64,000 nt of DNA, taken from assembly GCA_024760525.1 (NCBI GenBank), contig CP060499.1, positions 3,059,501-3,123,500 of the forward strand, read 5' to 3'. Under the pieces are notes generated by a model. That model ran no database searches, was not told the origin of the DNA, and saw only the letters and a list, made by a program, of their open reading frames with translations. Positions 41,093-50,339 of the stretch are shown here, piece by piece. Numbering within the stretch: position 1 is the stretch's first letter; the number at the start of each line of letters is the position of its first letter. Both the position numbers and the translations under genes were made by a program. The stretch comes from Nitrospira sp. (GTDB lineage: Bacteria; Nitrospirota; Nitrospiria; Nitrospirales; Nitrospiraceae).

Positions 41093-43738
41093 ATGCGTGA
41101 TCCCAAAAACCTTTGGCGTCTGTTTCTCACGTCTGTTCCTCTGCAAGCGCTGGGCATAGGCGTACTGGCCACGCTCCTTTCAGCGACGCTGTGGTCCGCC
41201 GCCTCGGCGACCTTTACGGCGCTGGATTATGCCGCCTACGACGCCTGGCTTCGCCACCGCACAACCATCGGCGTGAATCCCTCTTTGACCGTTGTTGTTC
41301 GGGACGCAGCCAGTGAGGAACGCTTCGGCTCGGGCCCGTGGGACCGCGCCATCCTGGCACAGCTGATTGTCGCTCTACATGAAGCGGGTTCCGCCTCGAT
41401 CGGCATCGACCATCGGCTGGATCATGCGAGTCCTGCTCAGCGCGGAGGAGCTGCAAGCGATACGCTCTTGCTGGAAGCTCTTCGTACGGCTTCACCCGTG
41501 GTCCTGATGTACGATACGGACTCATTCCTTCAGTCGGAGGCCGTGATCGCCGGGCACGCGGCGGTCGGGAGCGATCCTGATCACGTCTCCCGTCGCATTC
41601 CGCTGTTTATCAGGGTTGGAACTCAAACCGTACCGGCCTTCGGTTCGATGCTGCACGACGTATTTCGCCGGCAAACCGCAGCGCCCACGCAGTTGGGTTC
41701 CGGCCCTCCTGATGCGACGGTGCTGCTCAACATCGTCGGCGATGGATCACTCGCTGCTCTTCAGCCCATTCCACTGTCATCGGTCTGGGAGACGATCCAA
41801 CGCCATGATGAGCCGCAACTGGAGACCTGGTTCAAAGACAAAGTCGTCGTGATTCGTTCGAGCCCCTCAAGCCCGGAAACATGGCTCTTGCCGTCCAACT
41901 CTTCGGTCGACGGCATGACCGCCCACCTCCATCACTTGAATGCCTTGCTCAACCATGAACAAATCCGTGCTCTCCATTGGTTCGGCAACTTCATCATCAC
42001 CCTATTGGTGGCGTCGCTTGTCGCGTGGTGCCTCTTGCACCATCGCGGAACGATCGGCCTCTTGCTTGCCGGTGCTGTCGTCGTACTTTATGGCATACTG
42101 AGCGTCATCGTCTTGAGCACGATATCGCTCGTGACACCGGTCGCACTCCCGCTGACGACCTCCCTGTTCGTCTTCATCGGCACGACGGCCTGGGCGAATC
42201 TGACGGCAAGCACACGCCTGATCCTGATCGAGCGAGACATGATCCGTGTCCAACAAGAGTCTGCTGCCGTCAGAGAAGCACTGGTTCTTCGTGAGGATCG
42301 GGCGGAAGCGCTTCAGGAAGACTTAGAAGCAGCCAAAGCGACAATTGCCTATTCCACAGGCCGACAGGAAGAGTTGGCCAGAACGACAGCGGCACTGCGG
42401 ACCCAAATCGCAGAGACTCAGAACCAAGAACAGGAAGCTCGCCGATACCTGCGGGACCTGGAAGGACAGCTCGCCGATCTCCAAGCGGCAAGCACCGTCT
42501 CCAATACCATCAGCGATGCGGAACTCGCGCGGCTTCAAGCCGAATCGGGCCGTTTTGGAATCATCACACAGGATCGCGCTCTGCTTCGCTTGTTTCACGA
42601 CCTCAAGAAGAGCGCCAAGTCTCCGCTGACCGTTCTGCTTCTCGGGGAACCGGGAACCGGCAAGGAGCTCTTTGCCCGTGCCGTCCACCGGCTCAGCCTC
42701 CGATCAGGGAACACCTTCGTCGCCGTCAATATGGCGGCGATCTCTCCGGAGTTGTTTGAGAGCGAACTCTTTGGCCATATGAAAGGGAGTTTCACCGGCG
42801 CAACGGCTGATCGCCGGGGCTATTTCGGACTCGCCGACCACGGCACGATCTTTCTGGACGAAATCGGCGATCTCCGGATGGATCATCAGAGTAAGCTGCT
42901 GCGGGTGCTGCAAGACAAGTCATTCTATCGAGTCGGCGCCACCACGACGACCACAGTGGATGTTCGTATCGTGGCCGCGACCAACCGCGACCTACGGAAA
43001 GGGGTGTCGGAGGGATGGTTTCGTGAGGACTTGTATTTCAGGCTGAATGGGATGGTCTTCCACCTCCCGCCGCTGCGTCAACGTATGGGAGACATTCCGC
43101 TTCTCGCCGACATCTTCGTGAGGCAAGTCGCCGAACAGCTAGGGAGGCCGGTTCCAAAGGTGACGAACGAAGCGCTTCGTGCATTGACCGAGCATGAATG
43201 GAGAGGCAACGTGCGCGAGCTCCGCCACTGTTTGGAACAGGCCGTGACCCTGAACGACGGCCCCTTCTTAACCAAAGAGGCACTGAGGCTAGGCGATGAA
43301 CGTGCGCGACTGACTGAGCGCGCGAAACAGATTTTCCCCGACCCTGCCGGCGATGCCGCGGTCCTGAACTGTCTGAGAGAGCACGGCTTCGACATGCAGG
43401 CCACGGCCACCACCCTTGGTTGGGACCGCAGTACCGTCACACAACGTTTGAAGGGGCTCTGTTTCCAAGCGCTGGTGGATTCAAAGGGCGACCAGACTAA
43501 GGCTGCACTGACCATTGCCGGTGATTCGAGCCGTTTACGAACTGCTGAATTGAAACTCAGAGACTACTATGGTCATCTGCAGTCCGTGATCGAACCGTTC
43601 TCCACCGCCGAAGACGCTCTTGCCGATTGCAGACGCCGTTTCAAGAATCTTCCCGAACGCCACTTCACGGCTGTGGAGACGCTGGTGCGACGATATTTTC
43701 AGCATGGTCGGCTGGAATCAATTGAATTGACACATTGA
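41093..43738 (+). CDS. Membrane-bound CHASE2-sensor sigma-54-dependent activator
   Basis: The 881-aa protein begins with a transmembrane helix (about 15-37), a CHASE2 sensory domain outside the membrane (about 40-295), three more hydrophobic segments (about 300-370), and a coiled coil (about 385-465). The cytoplasmic AAA+ domain has Walker A LLGEPGTGKELFARA at about 517-525, the sigma-54 contact loop in GHMKGSFTGAT (GSFTGA in place of GAFTGA) and IFLDEIGDLRMDHQSKLLRV (Walker B). A HTH-like region lies near 755-790 (ATATTLGWDRSTVTQRLKGL). It should sense an extracytoplasmic signal and switch on RpoN promoters. It is encoded five bases after the TPR/Sel1 gene. Confidence 0.9.
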   Translation: MRDPKNLWRLFLTSVPLQALGIGVLATLLSATLWSAASATFTALDYAAYDAWLRHRTTIGVNPSLTVVVRDAASEERFGSGPWDRAILAQLIVALHEAGSASIGIDHRLDHASPAQRGGAASDTLLLEALRTASPVVLMYDTDSFLQSEAVIAGHAAVGSDPDHVSRRIPLFIRVGTQTVPAFGSMLHDVFRRQTAAPTQLGSGPPDATVLLNIVGDGSLAALQPIPLSSVWETIQRHDEPQLETWFKDKVVVIRSSPSSPETWLLPSNSSVDGMTAHLHHLNALLNHEQIRALHWFGNFIITLLVASLVAWCLLHHRGTIGLLLAGAVVVLYGILSVIVLSTISLVTPVALPLTTSLFVFIGTTAWANLTASTRLILIERDMIRVQQESAAVREALVLREDRAEALQEDLEAAKATIAYSTGRQEELARTTAALRTQIAETQNQEQEARRYLRDLEGQLADLQAASTVSNTISDAELARLQAESGRFGIITQDRALLRLFHDLKKSAKSPLTVLLLGEPGTGKELFARAVHRLSLRSGNTFVAVNMAAISPELFESELFGHMKGSFTGATADRRGYFGLADHGTIFLDEIGDLRMDHQSKLLRVLQDKSFYRVGATTTTTVDVRIVAATNRDLRKGVSEGWFREDLYFRLNGMVFHLPPLRQRMGDIPLLADIFVRQVAEQLGRPVPKVTNEALRALTEHEWRGNVRELRHCLEQAVTLNDGPFLTKEALRLGDERARLTERAKQIFPDPAGDAAVLNCLREHGFDMQATATTLGWDRSTVTQRLKGLCFQALVDSKGDQTKAALTIAGDSSRLRTAELKLRDYYGHLQSVIEPFSTAEDALADCRRRFKNLPERHFTAVETLVRRYFQHGRLESIELTH

Positions 43739-43783
43739 CCTCCACTTCCTCTTCAGCCGACAAGCGAGACATTCAGGAAGCCG

Positions 43784-44335
43784 CTAGGTCTCTAGCGTTC
43801 GAAACATAATGATCGCGTCCTGGTACGTGTCGTCGTTCTTGCGGACCGCGCCGGGAATCACGCCAAGATGCCGAAACCCAAGTTGCTCCCATAGACGGCG
43901 AGCGTCGAGATTTTCGGAGAACACCAAATTAAAGATCACACTGCGGTAGCGGAGTTGTCTGGCATAGCTCAACATCGTTTCGCCCAATAGCAGGCCTAAG
44001 CCTTTGTTGCGCCATTCCGGCGCGACGACGAAGCCGGCATTCGCCACATGCCCTGCCCGTCCAGGCCAGTTGGATTTCAGATAAAATGCGCCGGCCATTT
44101 CGGGCACCTGCTTTCGATCCGGTACATATGCCACCACCGTTTTCTTCCCGCGAAACCAATAGTCCATGAATTCGTCATGTATGGGGAAGCGATCGTGGGG
44201 ATAGGAATTTCCTTCCTCTACAATCTTGCGATACAGCGTCTTGAGGGGTTCAACATCTCGCTCATCGGCCAGAGATAGCTGAACCGTAGATCCGTCCCTG
44301 AGGGTGGAGTGAACGGGGAACAATGGATCAGGCAT
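43784..44335 (-). CDS. GNAT family N-acetyltransferase
   Basis: The 183-aa protein has the acetyl-CoA-binding block AGFVVAPEWRNKGLGLLLGE (R/Q-x-x-G-x-G/A motif) and the C-terminal NLVFSENLDARRLWEQLGFR followed by HLGVIPGAVRKN. Substrate unknown. Its 3' end converges with the sigma-54 activator gene; upstream lies the DUF3574 gene on the same strand. Confidence 0.9.
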   Translation of the reverse strand: MPDPLFPVHSTLRDGSTVQLSLADERDVEPLKTLYRKIVEEGNSYPHDRFPIHDEFMDYWFRGKKTVVAYVPDRKQVPEMAGAFYLKSNWPGRAGHVANAGFVVAPEWRNKGLGLLLGETMLSYARQLRYRSVIFNLVFSENLDARRLWEQLGFRHLGVIPGAVRKNDDTYQDAIIMFRTLET

Positions 44336-44370
44336 GCGACACCGTGAACGGCCTTCGCGCGGGTCGTTGG

Positions 44371-44832
44371 CTAGAGAGATGAGCAGGCATGGGACCTGAC
44401 ACGAAGCACCGCTTCCTGCCGGAACCGCGCTTTGTAGGATGCGACGATCTCCTGAACGGCCTTATCCAGCTTGGCGTCGTCAGGATGGACGAGGCTCAGG
44501 ACATAGGACGGCTCCCGAATGACTTCCCCTGAAGCAGATCGCCATTGGCCGGCGGCTTGCCAGGTTGAAAGCCCTTCCGGAAACCGTGGAGTCACTGTAT
44601 CGCTCAGAAATTTCGCCCAATCTTCCGGAGTGACATGACCGGATGGCGTTTCTGTTCCGAGGTACAACAACTCTTGGACTGCAAGCTGCCCATCACCACA
44701 GGGAGTGATATTCCTGGTGGCGCAGCCCACGGCCGAGACCAGAAGCAGCAGAGAACCCAACACACTCCCAAGCGCGCTGCGAGGAGCTATCCCTGCCGCG
44801 ATGTGTCTGGGAGCAATGGAATCTATCCGCAT
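44371..44832 (-). CDS. DUF3574 lipoprotein
   Basis: The 153-aa protein has a hydrophobic stretch ending SAVGC (lipobox). The mature part has SGHVTPEDWAKFLSDTVTPR and FPEGLSTWQAAGQWRSASGE then LSLVHPDD, the conserved pattern of DUF3574. No function is known. A frame to 44922 exists but would put 30 residues before the signal; ATG 44832 is the better start. It lies 141 bases downstream of the TIR gene. Confidence 0.8.
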   Translation of the reverse strand: MRIDSIAPRHIAAGIAPRSALGSVLGSLLLLVSAVGCATRNITPCGDGQLAVQELLYLGTETPSGHVTPEDWAKFLSDTVTPRFPEGLSTWQAAGQWRSASGEVIREPSYVLSLVHPDDAKLDKAVQEIVASYKARFRQEAVLRVRSHACSSL

Positions 44833-44973
44833 GAGAATTGGACCTCCGTGACGTCCGATGAATGGGCGCATGAAGCAATGACAGAGTCTACTGTACCTTC
44901 GCACGTTTGGGCGCTCGGCCACAAAGAGAAGCGGCCAGGCTCACTATTCATCTTCTCCGGACCATGAGCCGCT

Positions 44974-45999
44974 CTATCGCGAAACACGGACTGGGAACCG
45001 CCTGGCCGGCCACTCGCTTCCATCGACAAACACCAATTTGACCTGAACATAGGCGGAGGACATCGGAATTTCGACATATGTCTCATCATCCTCCCCTATT
45101 CCTGGAGCCCCTGGGCCGGACCAGTCCGGTGTAAATCGAATACGGTGGGACAAGGATTGATCGTCGACAGAATAGTGAATGTATTTCAGACCGTTCTTAT
45201 AGGACACCAGGTGGGTAACGTAGAGGAGCATCCTCTTCTCCGGATACTCTCTGAACGACACCCATGCGCTTTCGGTTGCTTCCAGGACTGCCTTGGTCTC
45301 GGCTGCAATATACTGAACAGCGTCGACACGCAGTGTATAGGGGCCATAGCCGCCCCCCGTGGACGTTGTGTACTTCACAAACAGAGTCCGCGTGCCGGTA
45401 AAGAGCGGAACTTCCAGGTGCCATTTCGGTTGAGGAAGCCCGGTCCTTCGGTCACGCACCTGAGAGAATCCGGTGCTCGTGAATATATTCTCCTCCGCAA
45501 ACCGATAGAAAATCTCCGTGACCGGCTCATGAGTCAGGATTTCGAGAGTCCACATCCAGCCGGAATTGGTGAGGCTGCTGATGATCTTGACGGGCTCAGC
45601 AACGAGGAGACGAAGGCGGCTGACTGCGACGACTACGTCGGCCACGAGATCGCCTTGCGGTCGCAGGACCGTGACCGCATGGAGATAGGGAGGGAGTAAA
45701 TCGGGGGCGAGGTCTGAGGTCATCACCGGGAGAATTCGACCGGATGGATTAACCCACTTCTGTTGAGCGATCCCCAATTCTGTGAGCGCATAACTGCCCG
45801 ACGACACGGCGTCGCGGCTGACGAGAACGATAAACAACTGACACTCGTCGATCGCGCTTCGGATGCGTGCATGATAGCCTTCACCGGGAGGGAGGGAAGT
45901 CCGGTCAAAAAACACCGAATCGCCCTCATTCCGCAGGCCATACGCGATCCGCTCGGCGAGCTCACGATCGGATGACGAATAGGACAGAAATATGTTCAT
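44974..45999 (-). CDS. TIR-domain protein
   Basis: The 341-aa protein has an N-terminal TIR domain (about 1-130): MNIFLSYSSSDRELAERIAY, DSVFFDRTSLPPGEGYHARI and CQLFIVLVSRDAVSSGSYAL. Glu74 in ALTELGIAQQ sits where the catalytic Glu of TIR NADases is found. The rest (about 140-341) looks beta-rich with no clear family (WHLEVPLFTGTRTLFVKYTT and IHYSVDDQSLSHRIRF). Bacterial TIR proteins often degrade NAD during phage infection, usually alongside a partner that makes a signal; no such partner is adjacent. Function is therefore inferred from the domain only. Confidence 0.8.
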   Translation of the reverse strand: MNIFLSYSSSDRELAERIAYGLRNEGDSVFFDRTSLPPGEGYHARIRSAIDECQLFIVLVSRDAVSSGSYALTELGIAQQKWVNPSGRILPVMTSDLAPDLLPPYLHAVTVLRPQGDLVADVVVAVSRLRLLVAEPVKIISSLTNSGWMWTLEILTHEPVTEIFYRFAEENIFTSTGFSQVRDRRTGLPQPKWHLEVPLFTGTRTLFVKYTTSTGGGYGPYTLRVDAVQYIAAETKAVLEATESAWVSFREYPEKRMLLYVTHLVSYKNGLKYIHYSVDDQSLSHRIRFTPDWSGPGAPGIGEDDETYVEIPMSSAYVQVKLVFVDGSEWPARRFPVRVSR

Positions 46000-46249
46000 G
46001 GGCGCTCAGTGTAATGCTTCTCGACACCTGAGCGAAAGCCAAACGTCCCACCCAATTCGAATTCACCTGCGACAGCACCCTCAATAAACGACCATAAACA
46101 GGCGAGAAGTGGCGCCGCTATCCACCGGCGTCGAGAACAACATAATCGCCCAAAAGAGATACGGCTTTGATCTCCGCCTTGTCGTACGGTATAGAACCAA
46201 GCTCAAGGATGTCTGATCGCTTGGATCTTTACCCTCTGTGAAGTCAGGA

Positions 46250-46519
46250 CTAGCCTGGCGCAGCTAGGGCTCGCTCGGCTTGTGCGATCGCCTCCCGTAA
46301 TGTCTTCAGCGCTTTCTCGGTTTTCCTCGCTTTCGGCAGACTATTCACGAACCGAGAAGCCGCTTCCGTCAAGGTTTGCAACGTCTCTCTCGTATCATCC
46401 GGCTTGCTCAATTTCTCCGATGCCGCCGCGCGCGCCATGGCCAGCCGTCGGCGTGGGCCCACGTATGGTTCGGGAGCAATTGGATTATCTTTTTCGAGTT
46501 CCGGCCGTCTGAATATCAT
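46250..46519 (-). CDS. Small hypothetical protein, helical
   Basis: The 89-aa protein starts MIFRRPELEKDNPIAPEPYV and is helical afterwards (ETLQTLTEAASRFVNSLPKA; LREAIAQAERALAAPG). GGAGG lies seven bases upstream of ATG 46519. No family recognised. A longer frame (to 46657) exists but ignores this ribosome-binding site. Confidence 0.55.
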   Translation of the reverse strand: MIFRRPELEKDNPIAPEPYVGPRRRLAMARAAASEKLSKPDDTRETLQTLTEAASRFVNSLPKARKTEKALKTLREAIAQAERALAAPG

Positions 46520-46789
46520 GTGCGTCCTCCATGAAGAGAGGCAACGTATCATAGGTGCCGAGCGCTTTGCAGCGGGACATCCTGTAACTCCGATGCATGA
46601 ATCGTCGTCAACACCATCGCTTGGTTGAGAAAAACACGACGCGACCGAATCAAACACCCGGCTTGCGAGGAGTTATCCTGATTGACGAAAAGAAAGGGGG
46701 ACTTTGCGTCCCCCCGAGTTAATGCGACTCCTCTCAAGATATGGAAGAGTACTTAGCTCAACCGACTTGGCTGCTTCCGGCCCAGCGGT

Positions 46790-47659
46790 TTACGGCTCGA
46801 CTTGACGAAGGTTCGGCGCGCGCAAGGACCGCAAGCCGGCCGCGATGGCTTCGAGTTCAGAGCGTGCCCCGCTCCGGCGCATCGCCTCATCGAGTGTCGA
46901 GCGGAGATCGGTCCGGACGTCAGGCAAGCGCGTGACGCGGAACGTGAAACTGTAGTCCGGACCGTATGTCACGTCGCACACACTCTCGCCGCCGCTGCAA
47001 GGATTCAGCACGACGGTCTCGATATATTCATCGCCGACGTTGCGCAGGACCGCGTCAAGTTGCTGGACGGACAGATCAACCTGGGCGCTGCCGATGAAGT
47101 CATCACCATAGCCATCGTCCGCGCAGTGCGGCCCACCATGCATCGAGGGCCCTCCCGTCAGGCATTTCTTAGGGAATCCGAACATACTGAAGTCCTTCTC
47201 CCACATCTCGACCCGAAACTCCAGCGGGGCGGGCTCGCCGGTATCGTTGCATACCGAGGTCTTCCCAAGCACCACGATCCCGGCACGAACAGAAATGACG
47301 CAACTCCTAGCCGGCTCAAGCTTATGCGTTTCACCCGAATCGACACTGCCGATCTCATCGGAGACGGTCCAGCCTTTGGCATCGTCGGTACGGATCATGA
47401 CCTCGTCCGAGCCCAACCAGTCTATACCGCTCTCGTCCCGTGCCTTGAAGCCTAGCGCCTCTATCTTATAGCGCCGCTCGACCCATTCGATCGTGTCCCA
47501 GGCAATGTTACTCGATACCTGCTCCGAGGACGGGCCATCCGAACCGGCCGGCTGCGGGCTTCCCTGGGGCTCATGCGCAGACACGACTGCGGAGCCCCCG
47601 CACCAGATCGCCATACCGAAACAACAGGCCATGAAACGCATAGTGAATGTCATCGCCAA
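46790..47659 (-). CDS. Exported hypothetical protein
   Basis: The 289-aa protein has a signal peptide (CCFGMAIWCGGSAVVSA) with no lipobox Cys at the expected place. The mature protein contains CVISVRAGIVVLGKTSVCND, FPKKCLTGGPSMHGG and CSGGESVCDVTYGPDYSF, giving several cysteines that could form disulfides. A beta-rich domain is likely (FRVEMWEKDFSMFG, SFTFRVTRLPDV). I recognise no family. Confidence 0.65.
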   Translation of the reverse strand: MAMTFTMRFMACCFGMAIWCGGSAVVSAHEPQGSPQPAGSDGPSSEQVSSNIAWDTIEWVERRYKIEALGFKARDESGIDWLGSDEVMIRTDDAKGWTVSDEIGSVDSGETHKLEPARSCVISVRAGIVVLGKTSVCNDTGEPAPLEFRVEMWEKDFSMFGFPKKCLTGGPSMHGGPHCADDGYGDDFIGSAQVDLSVQQLDAVLRNVGDEYIETVVLNPCSGGESVCDVTYGPDYSFTFRVTRLPDVRTDLRSTLDEAMRRSGARSELEAIAAGLRSLRAPNLRQVEP

Positions 47660-47753
47660 TCTCCTTTTGTCGGGAACGACTATTGATGGAGCTGCATCCT
47701 CAGGTTCTTCGTGCTCGATAGCCAGATCTCTCCGCCGGTTTGCGAGGGCAATT

Positions 47754-47774
47754 CCCCCTCCCTGCGGGAGGGGG
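47754..47774. other. GC-rich hairpin in an intergenic region
   Basis: Nine bases (47754-47762, mostly C) pair with 47766-47774 (mostly G) around a three-base loop. It lies downstream of the methyltransferase gene (minus strand) and could end that transcript, but no U-run follows on either strand. Confidence 0.3.
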
Positions 47775-47926
47775 GCAAGTCTACCGAAAAGCTCCTGACG
47801 ACTCCAGTATGGCGGGTTGAGGAAAGCTAGGAATGCTTATAGAAAGAGAGGACTCAATACGTCCGCATGAACAATCGACCACCGATTCTCATGGGGATCA
47901 CACCGAATGGCGTCCTGACATTCAGC

Positions 47927-48598
47927 TCATCGGCTGGCTGGTTCATCATCCTCCGGTTCTCGGACCCGCCTTCTCCCTAATGGGCAAAAGCCCGGTGTGA
48001 CCGCCGCATACTGCTCATAGGCCTCGCCGAACGCCGCACGGGCCTCCGCCTCTTCTGTATAAGCAAGGTGGACGTACAATCCCGCAAGCACAGGGAACAT
48101 GAGCAATGTCGGTAACGTCGGCCACTGAAGCAGGAAGCCGAGCATGATCATGATGAAGGCCGTGTACTGAGGATGTCTCACCCAGGCATAAGGTCCGGTC
48201 ACAGCCAGGGTCCGGGCGCGTTGCGCCCAATACAAGATGCGCCATGAAACCGCCAGCAGAATGAGTCCCACAAAGACCAGCACCTCGCTGAAAATATGCA
48301 ACGGATCGGAATGCGCAGGGCCTTCTCTACCGAGCAGCGTGTGCCAAAAATGGCCGGTATCGTGAGCAAACGGATCGACCTCGGGATAGTGGTTCGCAAG
48401 CCATCCTGAGAGGAGATACATGCTCAAGGGAAATCCGTACATCTCTGCAAACAGGGCCACGATAAATGCGGAGAAGGCGCCGAGCGATCGCCAATCGCGC
48501 CCTGTGCGCGGGCGCGTGAAGCTGAGCGCGAAAAGAATAAAGAAGACGGAGTTGACGAGGACCAGCCACCACACACCATAGGCTGCATTGCTATCCAT
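47927..48598 (-). CDS. Isoprenylcysteine-carboxyl-methyltransferase-like membrane protein
   Basis: The 223-aa protein has about five hydrophobic segments. TGPYAWVRHPQYTAFIMIML is the methyl-donor-binding motif of the ICMT/PEMT group, and EEAEARAAFGEAYEQYAAVT is the typical C-terminal E...YxxY segment. Bacterial members methylate unknown membrane substrates. No neighbouring prenyltransferase or phospholipid gene helps to narrow the substrate. Confidence 0.85.
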   Translation of the reverse strand: MDSNAAYGVWWLVLVNSVFFILFALSFTRPRTGRDWRSLGAFSAFIVALFAEMYGFPLSMYLLSGWLANHYPEVDPFAHDTGHFWHTLLGREGPAHSDPLHIFSEVLVFVGLILLAVSWRILYWAQRARTLAVTGPYAWVRHPQYTAFIMIMLGFLLQWPTLPTLLMFPVLAGLYVHLAYTEEAEARAAFGEAYEQYAAVTPGFCPLGRRRVREPEDDEPASR

Positions 48599-48792
48599 AA
48601 AAATGGCCTCTGATAGTGCGTTGCAGGCTCAGAACCGCGCCACGTCCTCCATACGATACCAAACCACCGACATACTATCCGAATAGTCAGTCGGTCGTGG
48701 TCGATTGTCTCCACACTATCCGGGCATATCCAGACGAGAAGGGGCTCCCAGCTCGCTTGCCCGCCTTTGCCGGAGGGAGTATAGTAATTTCC

Positions 48793-49086
48793 ATGAGTAG
48801 AATTGGCTTAAAACGATTCTCCATTTCACCCCGGGGAACCGACTTGGCACTTTGGGTGTTCTTCGCGTGTCTCTGCGTATTGGCGCAAATGATGGGGACA
48901 CCGGTCACGCTGATCGGACTACTCACATCTGATATACCGGTGGAATCTGTCTCTGAAGACTTTTCGATTGCTCCGATCACGCCCGAACTAGGACCGGCAA
49001 GCCGTCCTCGTCTATACGAGAAAACCGAGCCCTTGCTACACCATCCGATCTTCGTGACCTCAGTCTTTCATCCTCCTCAAGCGTAG
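48793..49086 (+). CDS. Small membrane or exported hypothetical protein
   Basis: The 97-aa protein starts MSRIGLKRFSISPRGTDLAL followed by a hydrophobic run WVFFACLCVLAQMMGTPVTL and then a polar tail with IPVESVSEDFSIAPITPELG. GGAGG lies upstream. The hydrophobic stretch may be an anchor. No family recognised. A longer upstream frame (from 48616) is not supported by a ribosome-binding site. Confidence 0.5.
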   Translation: MSRIGLKRFSISPRGTDLALWVFFACLCVLAQMMGTPVTLIGLLTSDIPVESVSEDFSIAPITPELGPASRPRLYEKTEPLLHHPIFVTSVFHPPQA

Positions 49087-49261
49087 TTCTCCTTTTCATC
49101 ACATCATCTCGATACGTCGGTGTTCCGATGTGTGGACCCTAAAGGTGTCGGGCTCATGGTGTTCTGTCTAGGGGGACCTCTTTAGGCTCAGCGCGAGAGT
49201 TGCCGGTGCACTGAACGAGCTATAGAGCCACAATCTTGACCGGCAAAGGAGGTGAATGCAC

Positions 49262-49351
49262 ATGCCTGGTATGAACGATGCGCTCTCATACTTCTTCTTG
49301 GGCATCTTTGTTTTCGCGGTTATTGTGTTTGCCATGATGACGGCGGGCTAA
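49262..49351 (+). CDS. 29-aa single-span membrane peptide
   Basis: AAAGGAGGTG, a near-perfect ribosome-binding site, precedes ATG 49262. The peptide starts MPGMNDALSYFFLGIFVFAV and ends IVFAMMTAG: one transmembrane helix with a short polar N-terminus. Such peptides act as small subunits or regulators of membrane complexes in other bacteria (for example the small subunits of terminal oxidases), but nothing adjacent identifies the partner. It is easily missed because of its size. Confidence 0.65.
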   Translation: MPGMNDALSYFFLGIFVFAVIVFAMMTAG

Positions 49352-49462
49352 ACTCGGCACCTGACTCTCTCCGAGCGTCATGCCCCTCCGAACGAGGAGC
49401 ATGCTGACAGCGGAGGGAGGCAGCACGACAGAAAAGAAATGTCTGTACGAAAGGCTGAGACG

Positions 49463-49498
49463 CGGCCTTCTTCTAGGTTTGTGCCGGAGAAGGCCGCT
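49463..49498. other. Perfect 10-bp hairpin downstream of the minus-strand lipoprotein gene
   Basis: GCGGCCTTCT (49463-49472) pairs with AGAAGGCCGC (49489-49498) around a 16-base loop. It lies between the small membrane peptide gene and the end of the lipoprotein gene, where it could act for either strand. No U-run follows. Confidence 0.3.
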
Positions 49499-49548
49499 GC
49501 ACTCGCCGCGATGCGGGAACGAAACCCAAGGACTCGTTCAACGATTTA

Positions 49549-50088
49549 TTAGAATTTGCAGGCGTCCTCTGTGATCTCCGGACCAGGGATCGGGTGTTGG
49601 CGAACCTGCTTCACATAGTTGCGGCAATCCATCTCGGCGCCTTCTTTCGTCGATTTGCCTTCGCTGACCAACCGACGCCATTGGGCGATCCGATCGGCAA
49701 ACGGGTCGTACACACAAACATCCTTCCCAGAGAGGTTCCCGGACAGTTGTTTACACTTGGTCACCCAAAGTTCCGGTGTCAGCGCTCCGCTTTCCGTGGA
49801 CCTGGTCAGTTCGTAGAGTTTGTCGGCAAATGACCCGAATTCGCAGACGGCAGGATCCACCGGTGGCGGCGCCGCGTGATTCCGATCGACCGTATTCAGC
49901 ATCTGGCGACAGCTGGTTTCCCCGGCTTCCTTCGAAATCAGACCCTTCTCGATCTGCTGCTTGGTTTCCGTCCGCCGCTCATCGAACTCGGATTTGGACA
50001 GAAGGGCCGGGGCCCCGACAAACAAAGCCGTCGTGGTCGGACATCCGGCCAGCACCAAGGGTAAGAGAGCAAGTAGGAATCGTCGCAT
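49549..50088 (-). CDS. Hypothetical lipoprotein
   Basis: The 179-aa protein starts MRRFLLALLPLVLAGC, a clear lipoprotein signal. The mature part has three cysteine-containing repeats of similar layout: EAGETSCRQMLNT, LWVTKCKQLSGN and EGAEMDCRNYVKQV, each followed by DxAVCxF / KDVCVYDPFAD / TEDACKF, so a threefold internal repeat is likely. No family recognised. A frame extending to 50121 would put 11 residues before the signal. Confidence 0.7.
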   Translation of the reverse strand: MRRFLLALLPLVLAGCPTTTALFVGAPALLSKSEFDERRTETKQQIEKGLISKEAGETSCRQMLNTVDRNHAAPPPVDPAVCEFGSFADKLYELTRSTESGALTPELWVTKCKQLSGNLSGKDVCVYDPFADRIAQWRRLVSEGKSTKEGAEMDCRNYVKQVRQHPIPGPEITEDACKF

Positions 50089-50339
50089 CGTCAACCTCGC
50101 TTCCAAGACTGAACAGGTCACGCGGGTGGCTCGTGCGCGCGATCATACGGACCGCGTCCGTCGAGATCAAGAGTCTGGAGGGATAATGACGCAGCGGAGC
50201 GAGAGCAGAGGACGGGTTCAGCCGTCCTAGCCGTCTATCACGGCGTGCACCGCCCTCTGCCGACGAAAACTTTGGCACGGATTCTCAGCATCACGGTGGG
50301 TGCGAGCACAATACGCGGCCTTCTCATATTCGGGCTTGG

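Noticed and set aside
49380..49574. Possible 64-aa gene after the small membrane peptide
   Set aside because: It spans a hairpin, overlaps the end of the lipoprotein gene and lacks a convincing ribosome-binding site.
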